DNA of 17,712 bases from Flavobacteriaceae bacterium. Its GTDB lineage: Bacteria > Bacteroidota > Bacteroidia > Flavobacteriales > Flavobacteriaceae. Below are positions 5,687 through 13,684 of the stretch, piece by piece. The stretch covers positions 1 to 17,712 of the forward strand of contig NZAX01000118.1 in NCBI GenBank assembly GCA_002687665.1. Reading direction: 5' to 3'. The translations under genes were made by a program, and so were the position numbers. Under the pieces are notes generated by a model. It did not search any database. It was not told the origin of the DNA and saw only the letters and a list, made by a program, of their open reading frames with translations. The stretch's first letter is position 1. Every line of letters begins with the position of its first letter.

Positions 5687-7174
5687 CTACAACTCATCTT
5701 CATCAGGCGCAGCTTCTGCTTCAGCCTCGATTTGTGCATCAATATCTTTAATATCATCTTCTGATTGCATAAGAATGTTTTTACGTACCCATTCTTGTGA
5801 GAAGTATTTACCAACATATTCATCAATTTCTCTGATAGTACCAAGTCTTTCTCTAATTAGTTCAGACTCTTTCAATTCAGAAAAATGAGTATCTTGTTGA
5901 TAATCAATATTGATTTCTTGTTTCATTTCATTCCATTCATCCTCAGTAACAATACCTTTGAGAACCAATTGTGTTTTAAGTAAATCAATAAACAACATAG
6001 AAAATCTTTTACGAAGTTTATTAATAAATTTCTGAAACTTTAATTCATCTCTTGTTATCTCAGAAGATCGACCCAAGGAGAACTGAGCTTCTTGTTCGAG
6101 TCTGTTAACTGGGACGTTGAGAGACTTATATAATTTCTTTTGGAAGTAGACGATATCGTCGATCTGCCCGAGGTTTTCCCCTCCTGGTAGTGTTGTAATC
6201 TCTGTCCCACGGCCACCTTCTCTACGCGGTAACCAGAAGTCCTCCAACATCGACATGTGTTTACGATCATCTTTCATTTCTCCCGTTGAAGCATTGTATA
6301 CCAATTTGTTACGATACTTCGTCATAATATTTCTTAAATATTCTTCAGCCTTACCTTTTGGTAAGTTACCAACATCAATATAAAAGATTCTACGTTCTGG
6401 TGCTCTAGCCAAACGGTAGATAACCAGTGAATCTTCTAACATTCTTAGTTGATTAACAGTCTTCATTGCCTTATCAAGATAAGACAATACTCTTTTTCTA
6501 CTAGGATCCAATACACCAGATGTTACATATGTAATAGCATCTTTTGAAATTTTGAGACCCTGTGACGACTTTGACATACTATTGTTTTGGAATAGATAAT
6601 ATTCCTTAACACCTTTAATCATTTTTGTGCCAGTTACAGGATCTCTTTCTTCTTTTACTTCACGTATTTTACGTATTTTTGTTGGATCAATATTTCTTAG
6701 TTCAACGATACCCGCCTTTGGGTTTTTCTCATCGATAATTTTATGGAAGTAAAGCCTTCCATCAATATACCATCTACGGAATATATCATGGCCTTGCCAA
6801 TTCATATTCAACATCTTGACGACATATTCGAATTCTTCTTTAATTAGTTTTTTAATTTTGTCGGACTGATCGAGACCGTCCATATTAACTTCAACTGGTG
6901 CGCTATTTTCATCTGCAACAATAGATTCATTTACGATATCTTCAATAGCAGCATCACATTCAGGTTGCATTGCTAAGTTTCTATACTTAACAATTTGCTG
7001 AATTTCAGTTTTGGCTTTATCACCTTCCATGTCAATGTATTGACCGAAGTGACCGCCAGCATTTACTACATATCCCAATCCATCATCGGAATCGGGTGCA
7101 ACAAAAGAGAGACGCTTAGCCATCTCCTTTTCTTGATCTTTTCTTTTGATCTCAAATCCAAATAGTTCTGCCAT
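5687..7174 (-). CDS. 20: Portal vertex protein gp20
   Basis: The 495-residue protein matches the T4 gp20 family: YRNLAMQPECDAAIEDIVNE at about 64-83, VELRNIDPTKIRKIRE in the wing/clip part, and SLNVPVNRLEQEAQFSLGR, followed by EITRDELKFQKFINKLR, in the stem and channel region. Twelve copies form the ring at the unique head vertex through which gp17 pumps DNA and to which the neck attaches. T4 gp20 is slightly longer (524 residues). The C terminus is Ala/Glu/Asp-rich. The ATG is preceded by AGGGA. It has its own late promoter octamer (7225-7232) and a hairpin in its leader. Recognition is secure. Confidence 0.97.
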   Translation of the reverse strand: MAELFGFEIKRKDQEKEMAKRLSFVAPDSDDGLGYVVNAGGHFGQYIDMEGDKAKTEIQQIVKYRNLAMQPECDAAIEDIVNESIVADENSAPVEVNMDGLDQSDKIKKLIKEEFEYVVKMLNMNWQGHDIFRRWYIDGRLYFHKIIDEKNPKAGIVELRNIDPTKIRKIREVKEERDPVTGTKMIKGVKEYYLFQNNSMSKSSQGLKISKDAITYVTSGVLDPSRKRVLSYLDKAMKTVNQLRMLEDSLVIYRLARAPERRIFYIDVGNLPKGKAEEYLRNIMTKYRNKLVYNASTGEMKDDRKHMSMLEDFWLPRREGGRGTEITTLPGGENLGQIDDIVYFQKKLYKSLNVPVNRLEQEAQFSLGRSSEITRDELKFQKFINKLRKRFSMLFIDLLKTQLVLKGIVTEDEWNEMKQEINIDYQQDTHFSELKESELIRERLGTIREIDEYVGKYFSQEWVRKNILMQSEDDIKDIDAQIEAEAEAAPDEDEL

Positions 7175-7195
7175 TATATTTCCCTATGCCAGTTT

Positions 7196-7223
7196 ATCGG
7201 AGGCAAATAATTCTGCCTCCGAT
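7196..7223 (-). other. Perfect 10-bp hairpin between gp19 and gp20
   Basis: ATCGGAGGCA and TGCCTCCGAT pair perfectly around an 8-base loop. No T-tract follows on the minus strand, so it is not a standard intrinsic terminator in that direction. The late promoter octamer lies right beside it; a start site near 7218 would leave only part of the 5' arm in the new RNA, so the full hairpin forms only in read-through mRNA from gp19. Confidence 0.7.
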
Positions 7224-7224
7224 A

Positions 7225-7232
7225 TATTTATA
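7225..7232 (-). promoter_or_regulatory. T4-type late promoter octamer upstream of gp20
   Basis: The minus strand reads GCTATAAATATAT, an exact TATAAATA, beginning 4 bases beyond the gp19 stop codon and 51 bases before the gp20 ATG. The leader would carry the 3' arm of the hairpin at 7196-7223. Confidence 0.78.
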
Positions 7233-7236
7233 GCAC

Positions 7237-7764
7237 TTACGTAGTTGTATCACTTTCCCAATACTGAACTTGGAATTCAACCTGGAATTCTTCGATCTGG
7301 TTTTCAGCATCGAATGAAAGTTCAATTTGAGAAATGTTAGTTGGAAACAACCCACGTAGGTCGTAACGTTTTACGGACTCACCAGCTTTGTTAAGCTGCT
7401 CAACAATCATATCAGCCTGGTAGTCAACTGGGTTGACAAGACCTGTATTTGCTGAATGCTCATTGATACCATTCATCCAACGCTCCATAGCGTTTCTTAC
7501 TGCAAAGTTAGTGTCATTAATGACCGTGATAGTCCACGGTTCAAAAATTCTATCACCAGCAATTTGCAACTGTCTACCACGGAATGGGATAGTTAAAGGT
7601 GCAACTACTGAGGCTGGAAGACCAGCTCCTTTACACATGAATGAGGTAAGTTCGACGTCACCGCCCGCATAGCCGGGAAAGTTAATGGTTGCCTTAAACA
7701 GGTTAGCGCGTGCACCGCCACCAACAAGTTTGGACTTAAAATCATCTACTCCTAAAATAGCCAT
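7237..7764 (-). CDS. 19: Tail tube protein gp19
   Basis: The 175-residue protein is close in size to T4 gp19 (163 residues) and shows the tube-protein pattern: an N-terminal ARANLFKATINFPG strand, the loop CKGAGLPASVVAPLTIPFRG at about 44-63, GDRIFEPWTITVINDTNFAV, then an RNAMERWMNGINEH helix and a terminal EFQVEFQVQYWES strand. Hexamers of this protein stack into the inner tube that is driven through the envelope when the sheath contracts. It directly follows the sheath gene with 11 bases between them and AAGGAGA as its ribosome site, so it probably shares the gp18 late transcript. Confidence 0.96.
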   Translation of the reverse strand: MAILGVDDFKSKLVGGGARANLFKATINFPGYAGGDVELTSFMCKGAGLPASVVAPLTIPFRGRQLQIAGDRIFEPWTITVINDTNFAVRNAMERWMNGINEHSANTGLVNPVDYQADMIVEQLNKAGESVKRYDLRGLFPTNISQIELSFDAENQIEEFQVEFQVQYWESDTTT

Positions 7765-7775
7765 TTTCTATCTCC

Positions 7776-9533
7776 TTACCCTGCTATCTCGTTAAAATCA
7801 ACTCCAGTTCTAGTGGCGATGAAATTCAACGTGATAAAGTTAATGGAACGTGCAGGCTTAATGTAGATGTCACAAACAAATCTGTTTGTATCAATAACTT
7901 CTCCTGTGTTGTTCGTCTCATCACAGACTACTTTAAAGTCTGTAATACCTCTACGACCTTTGACCTCTCTCAAGAAAGGTTCAACCAAATTACGGAACTG
8001 TGCCCGTGTAAATTCATCGTTGAACTCAAAGAGTTGGAACTTGGAAGCTGTGGCAATTGCCTTTTCCAAGACCATAAAGAGTCGTCTTACGTTGATTCGA
8101 TCAAAAGCAGAAGGTCTTGCAAGAAGAGTCTTGTCACCGAAAAGTACGGTACCTTCGCCTGGGAACGAAACAATTGGATTTACTCTTGCTTTATACAAGG
8201 TATCTCTTTCAGCTTTCTTAGGATTAAATGCAACTCTTGTTACACCTCTAATTTGACCCCGATTCAAGCCAGCTGGTGAGAACCACGCATCTGCAACAGC
8301 ATCAGTATTTGCCATAAGACCTGCAACATGTCCAGATGATGGAATATCGATAAATGCATCGTTGTACTTATCGTACACTTTCAATGCTGTTGAATCGATT
8401 GTTCCATAAGAACTTGATGTTAGGTAATCGGCAAAAGCTTTGACGAGATTTACTGAAGTAGCAGTAACACTACCACCGTTAACATCTGTAGCAGACTGAC
8501 CACCAGGATTAGTAGTGAAAGCAACTGGAGGTGAGATAACTGCAAGGCAATCTTTTCTTGCCGTTGCAATTGCAATCAAGTCATTAGCTACTGCAATACA
8601 AGCTGAACTTGCATTTGCCATGGACGGATCCAGTGGCGGGCAGATAAGCATATTGACATCGATTGTTTCACCATCTTCCAACAAATCAAAACCTGTTTGG
8701 ATAGCCGAAGCTGTTAGTGTATCATCGTCAACACCGAGTGAAAGTGAATCAGTAATTACTGAAGTTGATCCTGTAAATACAAAATTGTTTGCTGCAGTTG
8801 ACAGGTTAGTACCTGCATCTGTGAGAACGGAATCGTGATCCATCCACCAAACATATTTTGATCTAGCATTAACAACGTCTTTGTAGAAATTTGATTCACC
8901 ATTATTTTGTTTTGCATCAACTGCCTGTGATACGAAAGCAAACGTTTCTAGTACTGAACCTGCAGTACCAGTCCATAAGCCATCTTCATCAATGACAGCG
9001 ATATGTAATTCGTCTAGTGCTCCGTTAACACCTTGCGATTCTGCATATTCACTAGTACCTGGTGCACTATCAAATAGTGCGGCATTAGCGTAAGTTGCAT
9101 AGTGGCCGGGTGCACAGATTTCTACTTTAAGTGAGTTACCCAGTGTGCCTGGATATTTTGCAGCCCACGGACCAACACTGGCCTGGCCTGCTGAAAAAGA
9201 TGCGTCGTACTGAGTCTGACCTTTGATGAGTACGGCTGTGCCAGTACCATCTGCAATAGCATTCTTAAGACCAGAAGTTTCAGCTCTTACGACTCTAAGA
9301 TCGTTACCGTACTGTAAAAAACCTGCAGCGGTAAAATAAGAAGTGTTATTCGTGGTATTAGGAACACCGAAAAGCTCAGACAAGTTCTTTTCCGAAGTAA
9401 CCTGTCGTACCTCTTCTACTGGACCCCATGAGAATGCACCCACGAAACCGGCGATAGAAGAAGAAACAGCAGGGACAACATTCGTAAGATCTATCTCACG
9501 TACGCGAACACCTGGAGAGACTTGGAAGCTCAT
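7776..9533 (-). CDS. 18: Contractile tail sheath protein gp18
   Basis: The 585-residue protein begins MSFQVSPGVRVREIDLTNVV and contains FLQYGNDLRVVRAE at about 73-86, nearly the same as T4 gp18 (FLQYGNDLRVVRA). The C-terminal third carries the conserved sheath core: RVNPIVSFPGEGTVLFGDKT, FDRINVRRLFMVLEKAIATA, and PARSINFITLNFIATRTG near the end. These core segments make the inter-subunit strands of the sheath; the middle, from about 95 to 400, is variable and forms the outward-facing domains. T4 gp18 is longer (659 residues), the difference lying in that variable part. AAAGGGGA precedes the ATG. The late promoter octamer at 9592-9599 leaves a leader of about 50 bases. Confidence 0.97.
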   Translation of the reverse strand: MSFQVSPGVRVREIDLTNVVPAVSSSIAGFVGAFSWGPVEEVRQVTSEKNLSELFGVPNTTNNTSYFTAAGFLQYGNDLRVVRAETSGLKNAIADGTGTAVLIKGQTQYDASFSAGQASVGPWAAKYPGTLGNSLKVEICAPGHYATYANAALFDSAPGTSEYAESQGVNGALDELHIAVIDEDGLWTGTAGSVLETFAFVSQAVDAKQNNGESNFYKDVVNARSKYVWWMDHDSVLTDAGTNLSTAANNFVFTGSTSVITDSLSLGVDDDTLTASAIQTGFDLLEDGETIDVNMLICPPLDPSMANASSACIAVANDLIAIATARKDCLAVISPPVAFTTNPGGQSATDVNGGSVTATSVNLVKAFADYLTSSSYGTIDSTALKVYDKYNDAFIDIPSSGHVAGLMANTDAVADAWFSPAGLNRGQIRGVTRVAFNPKKAERDTLYKARVNPIVSFPGEGTVLFGDKTLLARPSAFDRINVRRLFMVLEKAIATASKFQLFEFNDEFTRAQFRNLVEPFLREVKGRRGITDFKVVCDETNNTGEVIDTNRFVCDIYIKPARSINFITLNFIATRTGVDFNEIAG

Positions 9534-9591
9534 GTGTATTTCCCCTTTAACATTAAAAGATTATCATAATACGGTTTGTTTCAATCATAGT

Positions 9592-9599
9592 TATTTATA
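9592..9599 (-). promoter_or_regulatory. T4-type late promoter octamer upstream of gp18
   Basis: The minus strand reads TTTTATAAATAACT, an exact TATAAATA. It starts 5 bases after the TGA of the 74-residue gene and lies 58 bases before the gp18 ATG. Confidence 0.8.
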
Positions 9600-9604
9600 A
9601 AAAA

Positions 9605-9829
9605 TCAATTCTCATCGCAACTTTCTTTACCAGAGCATTCTTTTGGAAAACAATGACCTCTCATAAAGTAATATTCGTTTTCATAACTAGGTGACCACAT
9701 TTTTTCATCTACTAGTTTTTCACATTGTGTTTGAGAAAACGGTTGTTGCAATGCAATTTGCCCTATATAATTTTCTTTGCCGACACCATCAATGCCCCAC
9801 ATTGAAACTACAAATATAAACTCTTTCAT
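9605..9829 (-). CDS. Small Cys-containing protein of unknown function between gp17 and gp18
   Basis: This encodes 74 residues, MKEFIFVVSMWGIDGVGKEN at the start. GAGGAG before the ATG and a 10-base gap after the gp17 TGA support translation. The N-terminal eight or so residues are hydrophobic, but too short and followed by a charged stretch, so a signal peptide is unlikely. Four Cys occur, three of them clustered in HCFPKECSGKESC near the C terminus; there are also many aromatic residues (MWSPSYENEYYFM). Metal binding or disulfides are possible, but no standard zinc motif is clear. It is translated as the last gene of the neck/terminase unit. I recall similar small ORFs beside terminase genes in marine T4-like phages but no function for them. 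Confidence 0.85.
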   Translation of the reverse strand: MKEFIFVVSMWGIDGVGKENYIGQIALQQPFSQTQCEKLVDEKMWSPSYENEYYFMRGHCFPKECSGKESCDEN

Positions 9830-9839
9830 AATTTACTCC

Positions 9840-11444
9840 TCAATAAAGTTCAGTTGACTCCATAACCTGCCATCTTTCACCGTTTATTACTTCAGTTTCT
9901 TCTGGCCTGCCATCATCCATTTCACCAAATGGAACTAATTCATCTTCAATTTGTTTTATTTTTTCATTATACATCATTTCTTTAATATTTAAATCAGTTA
10001 TATCATTGAACATCGGACTTGATACAAACCAACCAAACAATACAAAATTCATAACAAGGTCATCATGATTGCCATCACTGGCTTCATAACTATTACCTTT
10101 TGCTACAAATGTTGAAAATTCTATTATAGTATCAGCATCTACAACTTCAATTTGATCTCTTTCAACCAAATCTTTAATATTAGAACAACCAATACGTTTT
10201 ACTTTTCGTGTCATTTCGACACCAATAGCATTCTTTTTTACTACCGATTCAACAAACACATGTTCATATTCTAAATCATAATATAAACCATTGCAAACAA
10301 CAGCTCCTTGGTCATTTGATTCAATAACCACATAAGCATTATTGTAGGTTTTTGCATACTTATATATAATGTCGGGGAAGAGTATAGGAGAGATATTGTT
10401 ATCGCGGTACACAGCCACCTGTTTAAATGGGCGAGTGCTAATATCGACTAAATTAAAAGTACTGTAATCCTGTCCTCTTCCCTTCGCAACATCCACAAAC
10501 ATCATATATTCGTGTTTTTCTTTTGGTCTTTCATATACCTTAACTGACTCTTGTGTATATATTGGAGGTTTAGCTTGTAAGCCAAGCAATTTATTACCTG
10601 AAATAAGTGTATTGCCTGACCCATGAAAGTTATTACCGAATTCCTGATCAAACTGTAATTCTGAAGTATTAGACACAGTTTGTTTTTTCCATTCTTCATC
10701 ACGGCCAGGTACATCCCACCAGTCAATTCTAAATGGTTTAAATTCATTTGTGCTTTGAACTGCACCCTCCCACAACTTATGATATATGTTACCAAGTCCA
10801 TTGGCGGTACTTGTAATAATAACTTTTGTATCTTTACCAGCTGAAACCACAGGATATGTTGATGAATAAAATTCAGCTGCATTTTCAACAAATGCAAACT
10901 CATCAAGAAATAGCAAGTTAACAGACAAACCACGAATAGAACTACCACTTGTAGCTGCAGCCAAAATACGTGAATTATTACTAAATTCAATTGATCCTTT
11001 ATTTACAGCTTTACAACCTGGCTGTAAAAAGAACGGTATGTTTTCGATCATAAGCGTAGCTCGAGCTAACATTTCACGGGCTGTGGCACCTTTGTTAGCA
11101 AGGATTGCAATAGTCTTTTCAGGGTGAAATATAGCGTACCATACAAGGTAAGCTACTGAAGATATTGATTTACCTGATTGACGACAAGCTAATACAATAG
11201 AAAAACGATTATCATCAAAATGACTAAACATTTCTTCTTGGTATGGATATAAATCAAAATCAACTAATCCATCATCAAGTGAAATAACTTTAAGATATTT
11301 TCTTGCAAAATAAACTGGATCTTTCATGCATTTAGCATATTCACGGATATCATCACTGGCCCATGATTGCTCAATGCCGTCACGTTTGATATTAGGATTA
11401 CCTAAGTAACCTAATTCGTTATTCTTGATTCGTGTTTGATTCAA
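9840..11444 (-). CDS. 17: Large terminase subunit gp17 (packaging ATPase and nuclease)
   Basis: The 534-residue protein is the DNA-packaging motor. ATPase landmarks are Walker A ACRQSGKS at 86-93, Walker B LLFLDEF at 177-183 with Asp181/Glu182, and the coupling motif TSTANG at 211-216. The C-terminal RNase H-like nuclease has Asp318 (FVDVAKG), Glu375 (VVIESND) and Asp461/Asp462 (GNHDDLV), matching the T4 catalytic triad D401, E458, D542. The start is a TTG inside gp16, giving a 26-base overlap; the first in-frame ATG is at residue 40, after the conserved YLGNPNIKRDGI segment, so TTG fits best. T4 gp17 has about 75 more residues, mostly at the N terminus. The ribosome site is weak (AAAGAGA), suggesting coupling to gp16 translation. 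Confidence 0.97.
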   Translation of the reverse strand: MNQTRIKNNELGYLGNPNIKRDGIEQSWASDDIREYAKCMKDPVYFARKYLKVISLDDGLVDFDLYPYQEEMFSHFDDNRFSIVLACRQSGKSISSVAYLVWYAIFHPEKTIAILANKGATAREMLARATLMIENIPFFLQPGCKAVNKGSIEFSNNSRILAAATSGSSIRGLSVNLLFLDEFAFVENAAEFYSSTYPVVSAGKDTKVIITSTANGLGNIYHKLWEGAVQSTNEFKPFRIDWWDVPGRDEEWKKQTVSNTSELQFDQEFGNNFHGSGNTLISGNKLLGLQAKPPIYTQESVKVYERPKEKHEYMMFVDVAKGRGQDYSTFNLVDISTRPFKQVAVYRDNNISPILFPDIIYKYAKTYNNAYVVIESNDQGAVVCNGLYYDLEYEHVFVESVVKKNAIGVEMTRKVKRIGCSNIKDLVERDQIEVVDADTIIEFSTFVAKGNSYEASDGNHDDLVMNFVLFGWFVSSPMFNDITDLNIKEMMYNEKIKQIEDELVPFGEMDDGRPEETEVINGERWQVMESTELY

Positions 11445-11775
11445 TGATAGTCTCTTTTTCTTTCGCTTTTTGAATTAACATTTTCTGTAGATCAGTTGCA
11501 GATCCAACATAAAGATTATTCTGTGTCATATTATTAGGAAGAGCGGCTTGGTTATCAGTCTCAACTTCTTTCTTTTCTTTGTGCAATTTCATTAATTTAT
11601 CAGCAACTTCAGCATTTTGCTTTATAGCAGTTGATAACACTTCAAACGCACGCGGGTGTTCAGACTCTCTTGCCAAGTCCATCATTAAATCGATAGCCTC
11701 GTTACCTTTTTCTGCTAAATTATAATATTGAGATCTAGCAAAATCGTAATCATCTTTTATATCACTTTTACTCAT
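11419..11775 (-). CDS. 16: Small terminase subunit gp16
   Basis: The 118-residue protein aligns with the central and C-terminal parts of T4 gp16: KDDYDFARSQYYNLAEKGNE resembles the T4 LEDDYGVVRRNMHFQQQM region, HPRAFEVLSTAIKQNAEVAD matches [20 protein letters not shown], and NNLYVGSATDLQKML matches NATVFMGSPTELMDEI. T4 gp16 (164 residues) forms rings, recognises viral DNA and regulates gp17. The shorter length here comes from the N terminus. Its ATG overlaps the gp15 TAA by one base (TAATG) and its 3' end overlaps gp17 by 26 bases, a tightly coupled arrangement that would keep the two subunits in proportion. Confidence 0.93.
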   Translation of the reverse strand: MSKSDIKDDYDFARSQYYNLAEKGNEAIDLMMDLARESEHPRAFEVLSTAIKQNAEVADKLMKLHKEKKEVETDNQAALPNNMTQNNLYVGSATDLQKMLIQKAKEKETIIESNTNQE

Positions 11776-12764
11776 TAGACATACACATTCGTTGACGTCT
11801 GAATATCACCTAAAGCTCCTGACGTTGCGCCAGTAACTCGTTCGCCTATTTCAAAATATGCTGTAGGATTAGCCACTAGCAATATTTTACCTCCACTATC
11901 CCATGATTTTACTGTAGCGGTAGCTCCAGTATTTGTGCCGGCAACAGTTTCACCAACATTATAGTTAGCAGCATTATTTATCAATACTAACCGAAGGTTA
12001 TCTGCAACAGCAGGGAATGGATAAGTTACCGCATATGTGAAGGTATCTGTTACATTTGCGGTAGCCGGATTAGTAGTAACTTGTTGTCTTTCCAACAAGC
12101 CTTCATTACCTTTATCAAAATCAAAGAAGTCACTTACAACTTTTCTAATTGTTTTCTTATTTTGAACTTCACCATAAAAATTAACCCTTGTTTCAAAATC
12201 AAGCGTATAGATAATTGCTCGTCTTGTAATAAAGTCACCTTCATAGTCATCATTCATAGATACACCTTGCAATACAATAGGAATATCAGACTTGATACCA
12301 ATTGTTGGTACCTCATTAATAGTCACTGTATAGTCAGGTTTGAATGTAGGTAATATTTGTTCTAGTATTTGTAGAGCTTCATCTTGGTTCTTTGCCATAA
12401 TGTTTAATTGAATTCCAACACGATATGGAGCAGGAGCTCTTACAGAATTTCTGGTATTAGATGTTATTGATCCAACTCGTACTTCATTTGATTTATTAAC
12501 AGTTTGATTTGTATCATACGTAATTGATGTTATTTCAAATGACATACGTGGTAGCTTAATAGCTAACTTTGCATCATTCAAATCAGTTTGATTTTGTACT
12601 CTGGCTAAAAACTTTTGTCTAGGACCATAAGCCAATGGTACTTTAATATCTTGAAGAATCTTACCAGCTGAATCTGTTTTACGTATATTGATATTATTAA
12701 ACAATGTACCAAATACAGCAATAGTCCTTCTAATTTGTGAATGGTAAAAATAACTTCCAAACAT
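11775..12764 (-). CDS. 15: Tail completion / sheath stabiliser protein gp15
   Basis: The 329-residue protein begins MFGSYFYHSQIRRTIAVFGT, closely matching T4 gp15 (MFGYFYNSSFRRYATLMGDL). ALQILEQILPTFKPDYTVTI at about 130-149 matches the T4 FQIVEQILPYFQPHFNTTM region, and RRAIIYTLDFETRVNFYG at 181-198 matches the family core. T4 gp15 caps the sheath and joins tail to head. It is longer than the T4 protein (272 residues) because residues from about 235 form an added, Gly/Thr/Val-rich segment with two related units, YNVGETVAGTNTGATATV at 268-285 and FEIGERVTGATSGA at 304-317. Gene junctions on both sides are TAATG. Confidence 0.95.
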   Translation of the reverse strand: MFGSYFYHSQIRRTIAVFGTLFNNINIRKTDSAGKILQDIKVPLAYGPRQKFLARVQNQTDLNDAKLAIKLPRMSFEITSITYDTNQTVNKSNEVRVGSITSNTRNSVRAPAPYRVGIQLNIMAKNQDEALQILEQILPTFKPDYTVTINEVPTIGIKSDIPIVLQGVSMNDDYEGDFITRRAIIYTLDFETRVNFYGEVQNKKTIRKVVSDFFDFDKGNEGLLERQQVTTNPATANVTDTFTYAVTYPFPAVADNLRLVLINNAANYNVGETVAGTNTGATATVKSWDSGGKILLVANPTAYFEIGERVTGATSGALGDIQTSTNVYV

Positions 12765-13681
12765 TATGTAATTTCTCCAAATGGATTCGATTCTGAGAAG
12801 TCAATGATTGAATCACCATCAGTTTCAAAATCTTTATTTTGAGCGAATACATCGCCTTTCATTGCTTGATCATCAGCATCCTGGTTGAAGTACCAAGTTG
12901 CGCCACTATCTACACCCGTAAGAATATCGGCTGCAAGTTGACTTATTTTAAACTTACGTGCTGTTCCATCACTACCAATTTCATTGATAAGTGTAAGTAC
13001 ACCAGTACTAGCAGTAACAACGAATTGAACAACTTCAGCAGTCACATATATTGGTTGGCTATTACTATCAACAAGCCCAGTATCTTGTCTAACAGTTTCA
13101 CCTGGTGCAAAATGACCCGATCCATTATTCATTGTAAACTCTAGTTGATAAGAGAATCTTTCTTGTAGTTCATCAATTTCACGAATACCAGTTTCAAGTT
13201 CTTCATTATTATATTCAAACAACTCACATTCCAACTTATATGTTGGTAAGTTATTTAATTGATAGAATGGCTGTTCATGTTCTACAAATCGTATTTCAAA
13301 TAACGACTTTGAAAGAGGAAGAAATACTAAATCACCTTCACTTGGTCTTGTATCATTAATTGAATTGTTATAGAATCCAACTAAATTTTCCCAACGTTTT
13401 CTTGATACAACAAACGTTGCTTGGTCTCTTATTTCAACACCAAATTTACCGAGAAGATCACCCTCACCAGCAAAACCTTCAGATGTCTCAATATACATTT
13501 CAATTGTATAACCATCAGTAAATTTAGAATAATCTTCATTCATAATTTCATCACGACTAATTAATTGCCTAGGAATGTAAATAACATCCTGGCCATACAT
13601 TTTTAGTGATTCAATTACAAGATCTTCATAGAGGTTTTGTTCGGTCTTAACCTTTGGAGAAAAATATACATTAGTTGCCAT
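12764..13681 (-). CDS. 14: Neck protein gp14
   Basis: The 305-residue protein shares the T4 gp14 framework: LVIESLKMYGQDVIYIPRQL at about 21-40 (T4 [20 protein letters not shown]), GDLVFLPLSKSLFEIRFVEH at 116-135 (T4 [20 protein letters not shown]), PFYQLNNLPTYKLECELFEY at 138-157, and a closing DFSESNPFGEI (T4 FESSPFDN). Gp13 and gp14 seal the filled head and accept the tail. It is about 50 residues longer than T4 gp14. The excess maps to residues about 182-268, beginning with HFAPGETV, which resembles the added units in gp15. The gap after gp13 is 3 bases, with GGGG near the ATG. Confidence 0.95.
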   Translation of the reverse strand: MATNVYFSPKVKTEQNLYEDLVIESLKMYGQDVIYIPRQLISRDEIMNEDYSKFTDGYTIEMYIETSEGFAGEGDLLGKFGVEIRDQATFVVSRKRWENLVGFYNNSINDTRPSEGDLVFLPLSKSLFEIRFVEHEQPFYQLNNLPTYKLECELFEYNNEELETGIREIDELQERFSYQLEFTMNNGSGHFAPGETVRQDTGLVDSNSQPIYVTAEVVQFVVTASTGVLTLINEIGSDGTARKFKISQLAADILTGVDSGATWYFNQDADDQAMKGDVFAQNKDFETDGDSIIDFSESNPFGEIT

Positions 13682-13684
13682 TGA

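Noticed and set aside
5353..5751. Plus-strand ORF of 132 residues, extremely Ser-rich
   Set aside because: It is the antisense reading of the Asp/Glu codon tract of gp67 (GAN codons give TC-rich Ser codons in antisense); it has no ribosome site or homology and covers the gp67 promoter.
7196..7223. Reading the gp19/gp20 hairpin as an intrinsic terminator
   Set aside because: No T-run follows the stem on the minus strand; kept only as a hairpin of unknown role.
7867..8256. Plus-strand ORF of 129 residues within gp18, and an overlapping one at 8034-8279
   Set aside because: Both lie antisense to the most conserved C-terminal region of the sheath gene, are not in a plus-strand gene context, and their translations resemble no family.
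8515..8838. Plus-strand ORF of 107 residues within gp18
   Set aside because: Antisense shadow of the variable middle of the sheath gene, Ser/Ala-rich, without supporting signals.
10502..10990. Minus-strand ORF of 162 residues in another frame within gp17
   Set aside because: Leu/Val/Ile-rich product typical of an off-frame reading; it overlaps gp17 codons encoding the Walker B region and nuclease motifs and lacks a ribosome site.
12081..12353. Plus-strand ORFs opposite gp15 and gp14 (12081-12353, 12839-13144)
   Set aside because: Antisense shadows of well-identified neck and tail genes with Ile/Cys/Phe-rich off-frame translations.
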